In this document: positions 1 to 8,142 of the stretch, piece by piece
How the letters are laid out: each line of letters begins with the position of its first letter
How positions within the stretch are numbered: the first letter of the stretch is position 1
Source of the DNA: Akkermansia sp.
GTDB lineage: Bacteria; Verrucomicrobiota; Verrucomicrobiia; Verrucomicrobiales; Akkermansiaceae
NCBI GenBank assembly: GCA_017477935.1
Contig: JAFVIC010000032.1
Coordinates: 1 to 46,191, forward strand
DNA length: 46,191 nucleotides
Direction: 5' to 3'
Program-made: the position numbers and the translations under genes
Notes under the pieces: generated by a model
What the model was told of the DNA's origin: nothing
What the model saw: the letters and a program-made list of their open reading frames with translations, nothing else
Database searches by the model: none

Positions 1-141
1 GCCGCTGCGAGCGAATCGGACCCATTGGCCGTGCTGCGTCTGAGAGACGGCGAAAGGCTACGTACGTTAACGAGAATGGGCGTCTCCCGTGTCTTGTGAG
101 GGATTCCAACCGCGTCGTACTCGTAGGATTCGGACAAAAGC
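1..141. repeat. Terminal repeat, left copy (assembly overlap of a circular genome)
   Basis: Bases 1-141 are identical to 46051-46191. A gene reads straight across the join when one copy is removed, so the molecule is circular or circularly permuted with a unit length of 46,050 bp. A 141-base overlap equals a common maximum assembler k-mer, so the repeat is best seen as an assembly product and not as a biological terminal repeat. Confidence 0.92.
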
Positions 142-491
142 TCGCACGTGCCGTCCGTGGCGATTTCGGAGAGCCACAGCCAGCATGTGCGGCCACGGTT
201 CTCCACGCGCGAGAGCTCGTATGCCTTTCCGTCCAGCTCCACGTCGTTGTTGGCGTTGATGAGCGGCGTGTATCGCGTCTCGACCTTGGCGGACAGCTCG
301 CATCCTGTGCTATCGGCAAGCTCCACGTCGCGCGAAGAGATGCGCATGCGGCGGAAGGCCAAAGGGTACATCGGCAAAAGGAGGGAGGCGTCCGAGAAGT
401 CCGCCCCCCTCTCCTGCCGCTCGTCCGAGTCGGCGCACACGCGAATCACGCCATCGGTGGGCGCGAACACCTCAGCCTTGCGCTTGAGCAT
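1..491 (-). CDS. Head closure / head-tail joining protein, N-terminal part (gene cut by contig ends)
   Basis: The ATG at 491-489 opens a frame that stays open to base 1 and continues without a break from 46050 down to a stop at 45906 when the contig is closed, giving 211 aa in all. It begins MLKRKAEVFAPTDG. Its place, directly after a gp6-like connector and before an HK97 gp10-like protein, is that of the head closure (stopper) protein that seals the portal and docks the tail. No catalytic motif is seen and none is expected. The function rests mainly on gene order, since this family diverges strongly in sequence. The start lies 15 bp upstream of the end of the connector gene, so the two overlap and are probably translationally coupled. 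Confidence 0.75.
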   Translation of the reverse strand, partial: MLKRKAEVFAPTDGVIRVCADSDERQERGADFSDASLLLPMYPLAFRRMRISSRDVELADSTGCELSAKVETRYTPLINANNDVELDGKAYELSRVENRGRTCWLWLSEIATDGTCELLSESYEYDAVGIPHKTRETPILVNVRSLSPSLRRSTANGSDSLAA

Positions 492-783
492 CTTGCGCCC
501 CCAGAATCATTAGGCGAGTTGAGAGGATCTCATCCGCGTAATTGGTCGTAAAGTCATCCCAGGCGTCGGAGAACTCGTAGAGGCACCCGTTAAGGAACAG
601 CACCCACGCGCCACCGTCCGCTCTTGTGAATTCGTGGGACGACTCGTAGCCCAGAAGTGACGCGAGACGCGGGGAGACCGTCTCCACCACGTCTTGCAGT
701 CGCGCATCCGTGTCGGCATCCGTCCACGTGACGTTGAGCTTTCGTCTCACAGCGGCCATGACGGCCGTGTTTGTGTTCGCCAT
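472..783 (-). CDS. Head-tail connector protein (gp6-like)
   Basis: A protein of 103 aa, acidic in its second half, with the feel of phage gp6-like connectors (HK97 gp6 / SPP1 gp15 type). These form a ring under the portal and start the neck. It lies two genes after the major capsid gene and just before the head closure gene, which is the usual order. The start at 783 has a strong site (GGGGGGAG) a few bases upstream. The 3' end overlaps the next gene by about 20 bp. The family call is from length, composition and position; no unique motif proves it. Confidence 0.7.
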   Translation of the reverse strand: MANTNTAVMAAVRRKLNVTWTDADTDARLQDVVETVSPRLASLLGYESSHEFTRADGGAWVLFLNGCLYEFSDAWDDFTTNYADEILSTRLMILGAQDAQAQG

Positions 784-828
784 GACGCTCCCCCCTTCGG
801 TCGTTTTTCTAGTTGCCAGATATGATCG

Positions 829-1032
829 TCATGCCTGCTCACCCCCGCTGCTGTCCGCAGATTCGATGGCAGACACGATATCGGCCTTCTTGGCCTTGGA
901 CGGAACGTCGATGCCGAGCTCGCCGCAGAGCTCGTTGAGCTCTTTCACGGTCATCGCGGCAAGCTCGTCATGCGCGGGCAGTGCGGCCCCAGCACCTTCG
1001 CTGGGGCGCACGATGCTTACGTACACGGACAT
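829..1032 (-). CDS. Small SAP/Rho-N-like domain protein
   Basis: A 67-aa protein. Residues 27-60 (MTVKELNELCGELGIDVPSK and on, then AKKADIVSAIE) match the helix-extended-helix pattern of SAP / Rho N-terminal domains, which bind nucleic acid. Such tiny proteins are common between capsid and connector genes in Gram-positive siphophages; their role there is not settled. The start lies 3 bases after the capsid stop, which suggests coupled translation. Its partner at 21525-21755 carries a similar domain but is an early gene. Confidence 0.65.
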   Translation of the reverse strand: MSVYVSIVRPSEGAGAALPAHDELAAMTVKELNELCGELGIDVPSKAKKADIVSAIESADSSGGEQA

Positions 1033-1035
1033 CGG

Positions 1036-2640
1036 CTAGTCCTCGAACACGAGGCCGCTGAGGTCGAAGAGCTGCGTCTTAGGCCAGCCGTCGACCTTGG
1101 TGACGATCTTGAACTTCTGGGCGTCCTTGTTGGTGACCTTGAACACGCCGTTTCGGTCGGAGTCGCCGATGCACTCGATGAGGCCGCTGGACTTAGACGG
1201 GTACATGCCAACCTTGAGCGAGTTGGCGTCGCTGTCGACCGTCCACTTGAGCGCGAGGAAGTAGCCCTCGCCCCAGTCGCGGGCGAGCGCGCCGGAGGTG
1301 ACCTTCTTAAGCGTACCAGTGATGGCGCCGTTGGCGACCGTGATGCCTGTCTGCAGGTCGCTGACGGTGTGGCCATAAAGCACGGTGGCAGCGTTCTCGG
1401 CAGTCACTACCGCGTTGTCGATTGCGGGCGGGGTCTGCGGGGTGCCCTGAATGGAGCGCACGTTGACGTAGCTAGGCTCGAGACCAGAGATGTCGAGCAG
1501 GATGGCGCACGTGTCGTCCTTAGCCTCGCCGAAGGCGTAGGTTACCATCTTCGCTGCACGCTTGTCCTCGAAGAACTTCACCTCGTCTGAGTACTCGATG
1601 CCACGGTTGCCGGCAAGCAGCAGGTCGTATTCGTCAGGCAGGAACAGGATTGCCTCGCCGTCCTTTACGACCTCGGCGGTCACGACGCGGGTGGGAATGG
1701 GGAACAGGTCGCGCACATAGGTTCCGCTGGTATTGAGCAGCGTGGTCGCGGGCATAACCTTCGTCAGGTAGTCGGTCAGATTACACACGAGCGTAAGTCC
1801 GTCGACGGAGCTCTTGACGTGCCCCTTCTCGTCCTTGGAGAGAATTGCCACGAGCGGGCCGTACTCGGCGGGCGTGAAGCTGGTGACCTCGATTGCGGTC
1901 TTGCGCGGGTAGCCAGTCTCCTGATTAACGTTTACGCCCTTGGACACGTCGCGGTCGAGACCGATGGGCTCGCCCTTGACGCCCTTGCCAGAGACGATGC
2001 CGGACTCCATGCCGCAGGCCATGGCCTCGGCGAGCACAGTGCGGATGTAGCCGTCGAGGAACTCAGGACCAAGCTCCAGCGTGTCGCGGTGGATGAGCAT
2101 GAAGCAAGTGAGACGGCCCTGACGGACGGAAACGACCTCGAAGGCGGACGTGATCTCACCGGTGATGTCGGTCTCGATCTCGCCCCACACTGCGAGCTGG
2201 CGCGTGTGCTTGTTACGCAGCCACGTGGTGATGTAACCGACGTTTTTGGGACGAATAATGTCAAGCAGCGGATGGCGCTCGGTGATGTTCTTGAGGATCT
2301 CATCGAAGATGGTCTCGGGCATCATCTTCTCGGGGATGGTGTTGTCATCGTTCTTGGTGATGTCGGCGAACGCCTGCTTGGGGTTGGAGCTGCCAAGCGC
2401 TTCGAGGATGTTCTGGTAGTACTCGGTCTCCTCGGTGGTGAGCTGGCGGAAGCCGCGCTGTGCGAGGATCGTACGGTCGTTGGAGGCGATTGCCTCCTCG
2501 TAGTCGGCCCTTACGGACTCGTAGATTGCGGTCTGCAGCTCCACGAAGCCCTGCTCGACGGCTGCGGTATCGTCACCCATGAAAGCCTGGGCGAGGTTGG
2601 ACGCCGCCTTGCGCGCGGGTCCGTTGAGGTTGATAGGCAT
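1036..2640 (-). CDS. HK97-fold major capsid protein with C-terminal extension
   Basis: A protein of 534 aa. The body carries features of HK97-family phage capsid proteins: an N-terminal helical region (about 1-110), then the section with RQGRLTCFMLIHRDTLELG and a C-terminal part with AGNRGIEYSDEVKFFEDKRA. It follows portal and protease in the standard order and builds the icosahedral shell. From about residue 405 there is an extra stretch of roughly 130 residues that starts after a TPPAID linker and looks like a separate beta-rich surface domain, so the protein is longer than a plain HK97 capsid (about 385 aa after processing). The start has the site GGAGGG 6 bases upstream. Confidence 0.9.
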   Translation of the reverse strand: MPINLNGPARKAASNLAQAFMGDDTAAVEQGFVELQTAIYESVRADYEEAIASNDRTILAQRGFRQLTTEETEYYQNILEALGSSNPKQAFADITKNDDNTIPEKMMPETIFDEILKNITERHPLLDIIRPKNVGYITTWLRNKHTRQLAVWGEIETDITGEITSAFEVVSVRQGRLTCFMLIHRDTLELGPEFLDGYIRTVLAEAMACGMESGIVSGKGVKGEPIGLDRDVSKGVNVNQETGYPRKTAIEVTSFTPAEYGPLVAILSKDEKGHVKSSVDGLTLVCNLTDYLTKVMPATTLLNTSGTYVRDLFPIPTRVVTAEVVKDGEAILFLPDEYDLLLAGNRGIEYSDEVKFFEDKRAAKMVTYAFGEAKDDTCAILLDISGLEPSYVNVRSIQGTPQTPPAIDNAVVTAENAATVLYGHTVSDLQTGITVANGAITGTLKKVTSGALARDWGEGYFLALKWTVDSDANSLKVGMYPSKSSGLIECIGDSDRNGVFKVTNKDAQKFKIVTKVDGWPKTQLFDLSGLVFED

Positions 2641-2655
2641 GATTGCCCTCCTGTC

Positions 2656-3642
2656 CTATTCGTTTTTGCCAATTGCCAATTTGCTGAAAATCTGGGAGAT
2701 GCGGGCAGACGAAATGCTCTGCTTCCTGTCGTCATCGTCCTTGTCTGTGTCGGTGTCGGTGTCGTCACCGTCATCGTCGTCGGTGTCGGGCTTCTCGTCC
2801 TTGTCCTTGTCTTCGTCGTCTTCGTCTTCGTCTTCGTCCTTTTGGACGATTTGAGCGACTCGTGCGGCAAAGGCTTCGATTTGCTCGCTCGTCACGATGT
2901 AGGAGCTGGGAAGCTCAGATAGCCTTGAGGCGAATCTGCCAACGAAATCGTTGGTCCATTTCTCGTCATCACGTAGTGGACCGTTATCGGGCATAGAGTT
3001 GCGCAGTAACGACGACACAAGAGTTCGTGCGCTCTGCGTCGGCCCGTCCTCGTCGGATGGCTTGTCGATTTCGGTGGCAAGTCCCCACTCAAGCGCCTCT
3101 TCTGGCGTCACCCATGTCTCCGCGTCCATGATCTCGGTGAGCTTCTCGCGCGTGAGGTCGCCCTTAGCGTGGTTGAGGTAGGCCGTCTTAGACAGCTCCG
3201 TAATCACGTCGAGATCGTCTGCCGCCTTTCGGTGGTCGTTGGCGTCTCCTGCCGCACACATGCTCGCGTTATGGAGCATGAGCAGCGAGGAATCGCGCAT
3301 AACTCGCTCATCCCCAGCCATGAAGACCACGGAAGCAATCGAGCAAGCAAAGCCTTCGCAGACGGTGGTTACCTTCGCAGAATGCGAGCGGAGCGCGTTG
3401 TATATGGCAACACCCTCTGCGACCTCGCCGCCATACGAGTTGATATGCACGCCGATTTCAGTGATATCGTCGGGGAGGTCGGCAAGCGCCTCGGCAACGT
3501 CGTTGTAGTCAACGTCGTTCTCACCCTTGAACGTCATGCCCCAAAACTGGAAGCCCTTCGTGATATCGCCGCTGATATGGAGGTCGGCCCTATGCTCCTT
3601 GGCCTCCACCAACAGCTGTATCGGTACCTGCGGTATCGTCAT
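2656..3642 (-). CDS. ClpP-type head maturation protease with long acidic tail
   Basis: A protein of 328 aa from the ATG at 3642, chosen because GGGGGAGGTG sits just before it; a frame-compatible start 21 bases upstream lacks this. Residues 20-195 are a peptidase S14 (ClpP-like) domain: HINSYGG near 67-72, catalytic Ser101 in GFACSIAS and His124 in LMLHNA. The enzyme trims capsid and scaffold during prohead maturation. Residues 269-305 are almost all Asp, Glu and Lys, coded by a run of near-identical triplets at 2730-2840. They are followed by a short C-terminal helix that may act as a built-in scaffold. The gene begins 53 bases inside the 3' end of the portal gene. Confidence 0.9.
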   Translation of the reverse strand: MTIPQVPIQLLVEAKEHRADLHISGDITKGFQFWGMTFKGENDVDYNDVAEALADLPDDITEIGVHINSYGGEVAEGVAIYNALRSHSAKVTTVCEGFACSIASVVFMAGDERVMRDSSLLMLHNASMCAAGDANDHRKAADDLDVITELSKTAYLNHAKGDLTREKLTEIMDAETWVTPEEALEWGLATEIDKPSDEDGPTQSARTLVSSLLRNSMPDNGPLRDDEKWTNDFVGRFASRLSELPSSYIVTSEQIEAFAARVAQIVQKDEDEDEDDEDKDKDEKPDTDDDDGDDTDTDTDKDDDDRKQSISSARISQIFSKLAIGKNE

Positions 3643-4843
3643 CGTTTTCACCTCCCCCAGCACGCTCGTGGTTCTTCGTCATCTGGTATTCGTCCATCTC
3701 GGGCTTGTCTACGCGGTCCTGCCCGGTGAACTCTCGGATTTCGTTGGGCGTGTCGATCATCGAGCCCACGAGTTTCTCGGCCTTGTCGGCCACAGCGAAC
3801 AGATCGACGTGGCGGATGTGCGAGGTGTCCACGCGCGCGTAGGTGCCATGCCTCCACTGCATCGCGGTCATCGACTTGGCCGTTATCTCGTCCTCGATTG
3901 CCTTTGCTATCGGGTCCACGAAGAACGAAAGGAACGCCTCGAAGACCGTCTCGTAGTTGTTGACGTTGCCCTCAAGGAACGAGACGGGAATGCGCAGGCA
4001 GTTTGCGACGGTCTTGAACGCCTCCGCTCGAATCTGCACCACGTCAAGCGTCGATTCGCCGCCAGAGTAGTCGGCCTCCGCACGCTTGAGCGCCATGCCA
4101 TGGTAGAGCGGTATCGCCGCGTCGTTTCCGCGCACGAACGGGCCAACCGAGTCCTTGAGGTATTCGTTAATCGCGTTCTGTTCCTCTTGGGTGCCCGTGA
4201 TCTTGGCGTCCATCTCAAGCATCCAGCGGTTCGCGTTCTTGTCGCCAAACGCCTCGGCGGCGCTTTTTGCCATCTCCTCGTAGGCGGCGCTCATCGAGCG
4301 CATGAGACTTCGCCACTGCTCGGTCTCGGGCATGCGGAACACGAACACCTCATCGGCTCTTACGGGGCCTCGAATCGCGTCCGCGACACCGTTTATCGCG
4401 ATGTTCTCGTAGCGGTTCGGGCGCCACCAGTCCTTTATCACCCTCTCCTTGGCCTCGCGCAGGGTCCACGAGTCCGCGATCCAGAGCGAGTCATGCGACG
4501 GGACGACGAGTGCGCACTTCTGGCGGGAGAAGAGCATCTTGTCCACCAGTTGCGCGACGAACTGGGAGCGGGACTGGTTTGGATTAGGCTGGACATTCCA
4601 AAGCCATTCCTCATAGTCTCGCACCTTGCGCCCAGAGCCACGGATGCGAATCGGGCTCTTGAGCAGCCCTGCGATGGCATAACCTGCGGCGGCGTGCATC
4701 GCGACGGTCATCCACTGATAGCGCATGGTCGAGGAGTGCGCTCGCTCGATTGCCTCGGGCAGCGTTATCTTCTCGGCTTCGTCTCCCGTTCCCAGGATGA
4801 CGTTGCCAAGGAAGTCGATGACCGAAGTGCCGATAATCGCCAT
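3590..4843 (-). CDS. Portal protein (HK97 type)
   Basis: A protein of 417 aa. The core resembles HK97-family portals: an N-terminal wing with the stretch from VAMHAAAGYAIAGLL to YEEWLWNVQPNPNQSR, then YHGMALKRAEADYSGGEST in the stem region and RIPVSFLEGNVNNYETVFEA. Twelve copies form the ring through which DNA is pumped. It sits directly after the terminase genes and before the protease. The ATG at 4843 follows TAGGAGGTGTCCG. The last 30 residues are Gly/Asp-rich and probably disordered. A terminator-like hairpin separates it from terL. Confidence 0.9.
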   Translation of the reverse strand: MAIIGTSVIDFLGNVILGTGDEAEKITLPEAIERAHSSTMRYQWMTVAMHAAAGYAIAGLLKSPIRIRGSGRKVRDYEEWLWNVQPNPNQSRSQFVAQLVDKMLFSRQKCALVVPSHDSLWIADSWTLREAKERVIKDWWRPNRYENIAINGVADAIRGPVRADEVFVFRMPETEQWRSLMRSMSAAYEEMAKSAAEAFGDKNANRWMLEMDAKITGTQEEQNAINEYLKDSVGPFVRGNDAAIPLYHGMALKRAEADYSGGESTLDVVQIRAEAFKTVANCLRIPVSFLEGNVNNYETVFEAFLSFFVDPIAKAIEDEITAKSMTAMQWRHGTYARVDTSHIRHVDLFAVADKAEKLVGSMIDTPNEIREFTGQDRVDKPEMDEYQMTKNHERAGGGENDDDTAGTDTAVGGGQGA

Positions 4844-4864
4844 CGGACACCTCCTATCGATATG

Positions 4865-4885
4865 AAAAAGGCCCCTTTCGGGGCC
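4865..4885 (-). terminator. Rho-independent terminator between terL and portal
   Basis: On the minus strand GGCCCC-GAAA-GGGGCC is followed by TTTTT: a perfect 6-bp GC stem with a GNRA tetraloop and a T-tract. It begins 10 bases past the terL stop. Nothing in the sequence shows a new promoter before the portal gene, so it may lower read-through into the head genes or need antitermination. Confidence 0.85.
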
Positions 4886-4894
4886 ACGTGACTG

Positions 4895-6592
4895 CTAGTA
4901 GAAGACGGGAGCGGCGAACACTAGCTGTACCGACTCGGGCAGGTACTCGCGCGCGGAGAACGCAGCCACGAGTGCCATAAACACGTCTGTCTTCCTGGAA
5001 TGCGGAGCTATCTTTCCGTACTTGAAGTTGTTGTTCGGCGCGGGCTCCACCTTCACGTTGTTCGCGCACCAGCGCATGAGCGGCGAGTCGCCCCACGCGA
5101 TTCCGTGGTTCGCGAGCACCGAGTCAAGCACTGGGTACACCCTCATGTGGTCGGACGGCCTCACGATATAGACCTGCTTCTTGGAGTCCTTTCCGTCCTT
5201 CACCGAGGAATCAAGCCCAAGCACCTCCATAAGCTTCGGCTTGACCAGACCAAGGCGGTACTCATCGAGCGCGCCAATCACGATGGTCGCGCCGAGCTTT
5301 GACGCCATGTCACGCGCCCATATGCAGGGCAGCTCGGCCGAGATGTCAACGTCATCGACTATCGTGAGCCATCCGTCGCGTTCCCAATCCTGCAAAGGCG
5401 CCTTGACCTCGCCCGCGTCAGCGGAATGCGTGCACCACCATCCGTGATGCAGCGCCACCCACTCGCCATCCACGTCGAACAGCAGGCACGCGCCAACCAT
5501 GTCGGTCGTGCGTGCGTAGTCGAGCCCGAACACGCATGGCTGGCCGCGAAGCCTTTCCAAGTCAATCGGTCGTGACGCCGCGATGAGGTTCTCGCGCGTG
5601 GTGAGCGCTATGTCCTGCCGCGCGGTCGGGCAGTTGAAGCGCTTGGTCGGCACCTCGGTGTGCTTTTGTGGATGTTCGATCCATGCTCGATAGTCTTTGC
5701 GATAACGCTGCATGAGGTTCGGTCGCTCTAGCACTGCTGGATTTGCCTTTGGCCACATCAGTTCGTTGTGGATCTCGGAAGGGTCATCGAGTGCGAACAT
5801 GACGGGAAGCATGCCACCGTCTGGCATTTCACCGCGAAGTATCTTCTTGCCTTTTTCCTTCTCCTCATCCAAAGGGCCCTCGCGAACGTCTCCATCCGTG
5901 GTGATTTCGAGCACGCGCGCATCGTCCTTCTTTCCGAGACCGCCGATGAGGACCGCGATGAGCTCGTAGCTCTCATAAGCGTGTATCTCGTCAAGTATCA
6001 GGGCGCCGGGGCGTCCACCGTCTTTGCTTGCCGCGTTCGCGGTCAGGTACTTGAGGATGGAGGACGTGGACTTGTTCTTAATCTCCTTCTTGTTCCAGGT
6101 AAAACCGTTCTCAAACTTCGAAGGAGACCGTTCGAAGAGGTTGTAAAGCTCCATGAACGAAGTCTTTGCCTGCTCCTCGGTGGTAGCTGCCACATGAATG
6201 TCGTATTCCAGTATCCCGTTCGCCTTGCTCATTAGGCAGAACGAAAGAAATGTTATGAATCCGTTCTTTCCGAACCCTCGTCCGACGTAAAGAAACAGCA
6301 CGTCGAACCTCGGCACGCCAGGCTCCGCATACAGGCAGAGCATGAGCGTGAGCATGAACTTCTCTTCCGCGTTCAGGTTGAACGGGAAAAGTTTCTGGTA
6401 ACTGAGGTACCTGTCAAGACGCTCACGGTCGAGCCAGAGTTTCTCCGTCTCGAAGACGCGACGCACCATCTTGCACAACAGGTGCTGCCACACGCACGCG
6501 ACTATCTTGCCATCCTCCACCATATGCAGCCATTCGGCCACCTCGGGGATGGTTTCTGGGTCGATTACGGCGAATTTGCGTTTTGCTCCCAC
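4895..6592 (-). CDS. terL: Terminase large subunit (packaging ATPase and nuclease)
   Basis: A protein of 565 aa with both expected domains. The ATPase part has a Walker A-like VGRGFGKN at 103-110 and Walker B LILDEIHAYE at 198-207. The nuclease part has candidate acidic residues Asp358 (FGLDYART) and Asp443 (GALDEYRLG), with a further Asp near SRKTDVFMAL by the C-terminus. It drives DNA into the prohead and cuts the concatemer. The start is GTG at 6592, one base after the stop of terS, so the two are coupled. The nearby HNH gene favours a cos-type packaging mode. Confidence 0.95.
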   Translation of the reverse strand: MGAKRKFAVIDPETIPEVAEWLHMVEDGKIVACVWQHLLCKMVRRVFETEKLWLDRERLDRYLSYQKLFPFNLNAEEKFMLTLMLCLYAEPGVPRFDVLFLYVGRGFGKNGFITFLSFCLMSKANGILEYDIHVAATTEEQAKTSFMELYNLFERSPSKFENGFTWNKKEIKNKSTSSILKYLTANAASKDGGRPGALILDEIHAYESYELIAVLIGGLGKKDDARVLEITTDGDVREGPLDEEKEKGKKILRGEMPDGGMLPVMFALDDPSEIHNELMWPKANPAVLERPNLMQRYRKDYRAWIEHPQKHTEVPTKRFNCPTARQDIALTTRENLIAASRPIDLERLRGQPCVFGLDYARTTDMVGACLLFDVDGEWVALHHGWWCTHSADAGEVKAPLQDWERDGWLTIVDDVDISAELPCIWARDMASKLGATIVIGALDEYRLGLVKPKLMEVLGLDSSVKDGKDSKKQVYIVRPSDHMRVYPVLDSVLANHGIAWGDSPLMRWCANNVKVEPAPNNNFKYGKIAPHSRKTDVFMALVAAFSAREYLPESVQLVFAAPVFY

Positions 6593-6593
6593 A

Positions 6594-6953
6594 TCAGAAT
6601 TCCGTTTCCTCTTGCTTGGCCTTCACCTCGCGAGCGACCTTTCGGCGCCGCTCGACGGGTCCGAGCATGTCAAGATGCTCGCGCGCCATCAAATCGAGCG
6701 CTTTTGAGTTCTTGTCCTTTACTGCCGCGTCGAAGTACGCCATCTTGAGCGTGGCCTTTCCCTCCAGCTCGAAGCGCTTGACGGCTTCCTTGAAGTTCAG
6801 GCCGAACGCCTCACGGCAGAGATACGCCAAATCATCCTTCCTGCAGCCCATCACCGCGCAAATCGTCTCGGGGTCGCTGCAAAACTTCGTCATGAGGTTG
6901 CGCACCTTCTCGATTTGCGTCTGATTCCATGGCTCGGGCCGTTTCCTTGGCAT
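6594..6953 (-). CDS. terS: Terminase small subunit
   Basis: A protein of 119 aa from the ATG at 6953 (a start at 6974 is also possible; AAGGCGAG before 6953 is the better site). The N-terminal part (WNQTQIEKVRNLMTKFCSDP and on, ETICAVMGC) looks like a helix-turn-helix for binding packaging-site DNA, followed by helices with many charges. It is placed immediately upstream of terL and downstream of an HNH gene, the normal packaging cassette. Function follows from context and the HTH-like start. Confidence 0.8.
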   Translation of the reverse strand: MPRKRPEPWNQTQIEKVRNLMTKFCSDPETICAVMGCRKDDLAYLCREAFGLNFKEAVKRFELEGKATLKMAYFDAAVKDKNSKALDLMAREHLDMLGPVERRRKVAREVKAKQEETEF

Positions 6954-6985
6954 GTCTCTCGCCTTCTTCTGCATTCCGCTCGCAA

Positions 6986-7007
6986 ATGTCCACTAATCAG
7001 TGGACAT
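6986..7007. promoter_or_regulatory. Perfect inverted repeat upstream of terS
   Basis: ATGTCCACT and AGTGGACAT form 9-bp perfect arms around a 4-base centre in the 207-bp gap between the HNH gene and terS. It could be an operator for late transcription or part of the packaging site. The gap also holds a GC-rich block (GGGCCCGGGGGG near 7088-7099). No promoter with both boxes stands out. Confidence 0.5.
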
Positions 7008-7160
7008 GTAACAAAATCGCGCACAATTGAATGAAAATCTGTGTTGCCCTCGCCGGTCCCGTGGGTGGTTAAATATTTTCGGGTTTAGGGCCCGGGGGGT
7101 GTCGCTCGCGCCTGACGCGACGCGCACGGCTCACACCACGCACGCGAATCTCGCGCACGC

Positions 7161-7538
7161 TCACCACCACTCATCGGTGATAGGTCTTATCGTTTCTACC
7201 CTTATCCTGGCCCCGCATCTGCCATGACGGGCGTCATGCGCATCATGCGATAGCGGTATCAGATTGCGATGTATGTTGCCATCATCATCGCACCACCACT
7301 CTGACAGCGCCCACCCTGGGCACTTGTCCACGAACCTGTCATGGTGCACGCATGTCGCTCGCACGTACCTGGCAGGGCTCGCACGCAGCTCGTCCTGGCT
7401 CTCGTAATGGAACTCCTCAAGAACCTTCGCACGAAGCCGTCTCCATGCAGCGCTCTTGTAGAAGCGTCTGTGATTGCCGTACCTCTCGCGCATCGCAACG
7501 AGATCGCGATGGAGCTCCCAATCGTAGACAGGTACCAT
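7161..7538 (-). CDS. HNH endonuclease next to terminase
   Basis: A protein of 125 aa from the ATG at 7538; the frame is open to 7619 but no clear ribosome site supports the longer form. An Arg-rich helix (RFYKSAAWRRLRAKVLEE) leads into the HNH core: CVHHDRFVDKCPGW, then NLIPLSHDAHDARHGR, with the paired His, the Asn and the final His of the beta-beta-alpha-metal fold. HNH proteins beside terS/terL act with the terminase in cutting cos-type phage DNA (known for HK97-like phages). Inferred role: concatemer cleavage during packaging. Confidence 0.85.
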   Translation of the reverse strand: MVPVYDWELHRDLVAMRERYGNHRRFYKSAAWRRLRAKVLEEFHYESQDELRASPARYVRATCVHHDRFVDKCPGWALSEWWCDDDGNIHRNLIPLSHDAHDARHGRCGARIRVETIRPITDEWW

Positions 7539-7677
7539 ACGCAACCACCGCACCGAGACAGCGAGAGGGCCCGAAGCCGTGAAACTCCGAGCCCTCCTGA
7601 TTGCCTTGCCTACACGCACACTGCGTGGACTGTACCAAGTTTAGCAGAATGCGCGCCAAGTGTGCAAGTGAGAATCC

Positions 7678-8139
7678 TTATGAGTCGGCAAGTCTCGCCA
7701 TGCCCACCCTGTCCATGTGGCGAAGTGCGGCGTTCGCGCGATTGCGGCACCAGTGCGCGCCGTCCTTAGAGACTGGACTCACCAGCTCATCCGCCACCTC
7801 AGGCCACGACATGCCATAGAGGTAGTACCCGCATACCGCATCAGCCTCGGCGAACCCGCACGCCTTGGCCACGCCACCACGGCCGCTTCTGCCATAGAGC
7901 ACGTGGCACGCGCGGTCGAGCTCAGGCACGACTTGCGCCCTCATGCGCGCGAGCTCGAGCTCGGCGTCAATCGTCCTGTCGGCCATCGGCTCGGCTCGGT
8001 TGCTGCCACATCCGGACGGCCCCTGCCCCTGCGCCTTTGGCGCTCTTGACGACTCGTTGAGCGCGGCTACGCGGTCCTCCATCTTGGCAAGCTCCAGCAC
8101 GTCGGCGCGTATCCAGTCGAAGTACTCGCGTGCGGTCAT
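7678..8139 (-). CDS. DUF1492/RinA-like late transcription regulator
   Basis: A protein of 153 aa with a typical plan: an N-terminal helix (MTAREYFDWIRADVLELAKM), a basic middle, then a sigma-70 region-4-like helix-turn-helix at the C-terminus (GYYLYGMSWPEVADEL, ANAALRHMDRVG). Proteins of this kind (DUF1492, RinA, ArpU) sit at the end of the early region just before the packaging genes and switch on late genes. Position here is the same: last early gene, then a gap, then HNH-terS-terL. The call rests on pattern and place. Confidence 0.7.
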   Translation of the reverse strand: MTAREYFDWIRADVLELAKMEDRVAALNESSRAPKAQGQGPSGCGSNRAEPMADRTIDAELELARMRAQVVPELDRACHVLYGRSGRGGVAKACGFAEADAVCGYYLYGMSWPEVADELVSPVSKDGAHWCRNRANAALRHMDRVGMARLADS

Positions 8140-8142
8140 GCG

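Noticed and set aside
1..141. Terminal repeat as true phage direct terminal repeats or att sites
   Set aside because: The repeat lies inside a coding gene with no feature, and its length equals a common k-mer; integration sites are next to int.
2730..2840. Triplet-rich stretch as a microsatellite or regulatory repeat
   Set aside because: It is explained by the Asp/Glu/Lys run of the protease frame.
1819..2922. Plus-strand open frame of 367 codons opposite the capsid gene
   Set aside because: Shadow of the capsid and protease genes; composition (long Val/Leu/Phe runs opposite the acidic tail) is not protein-like.
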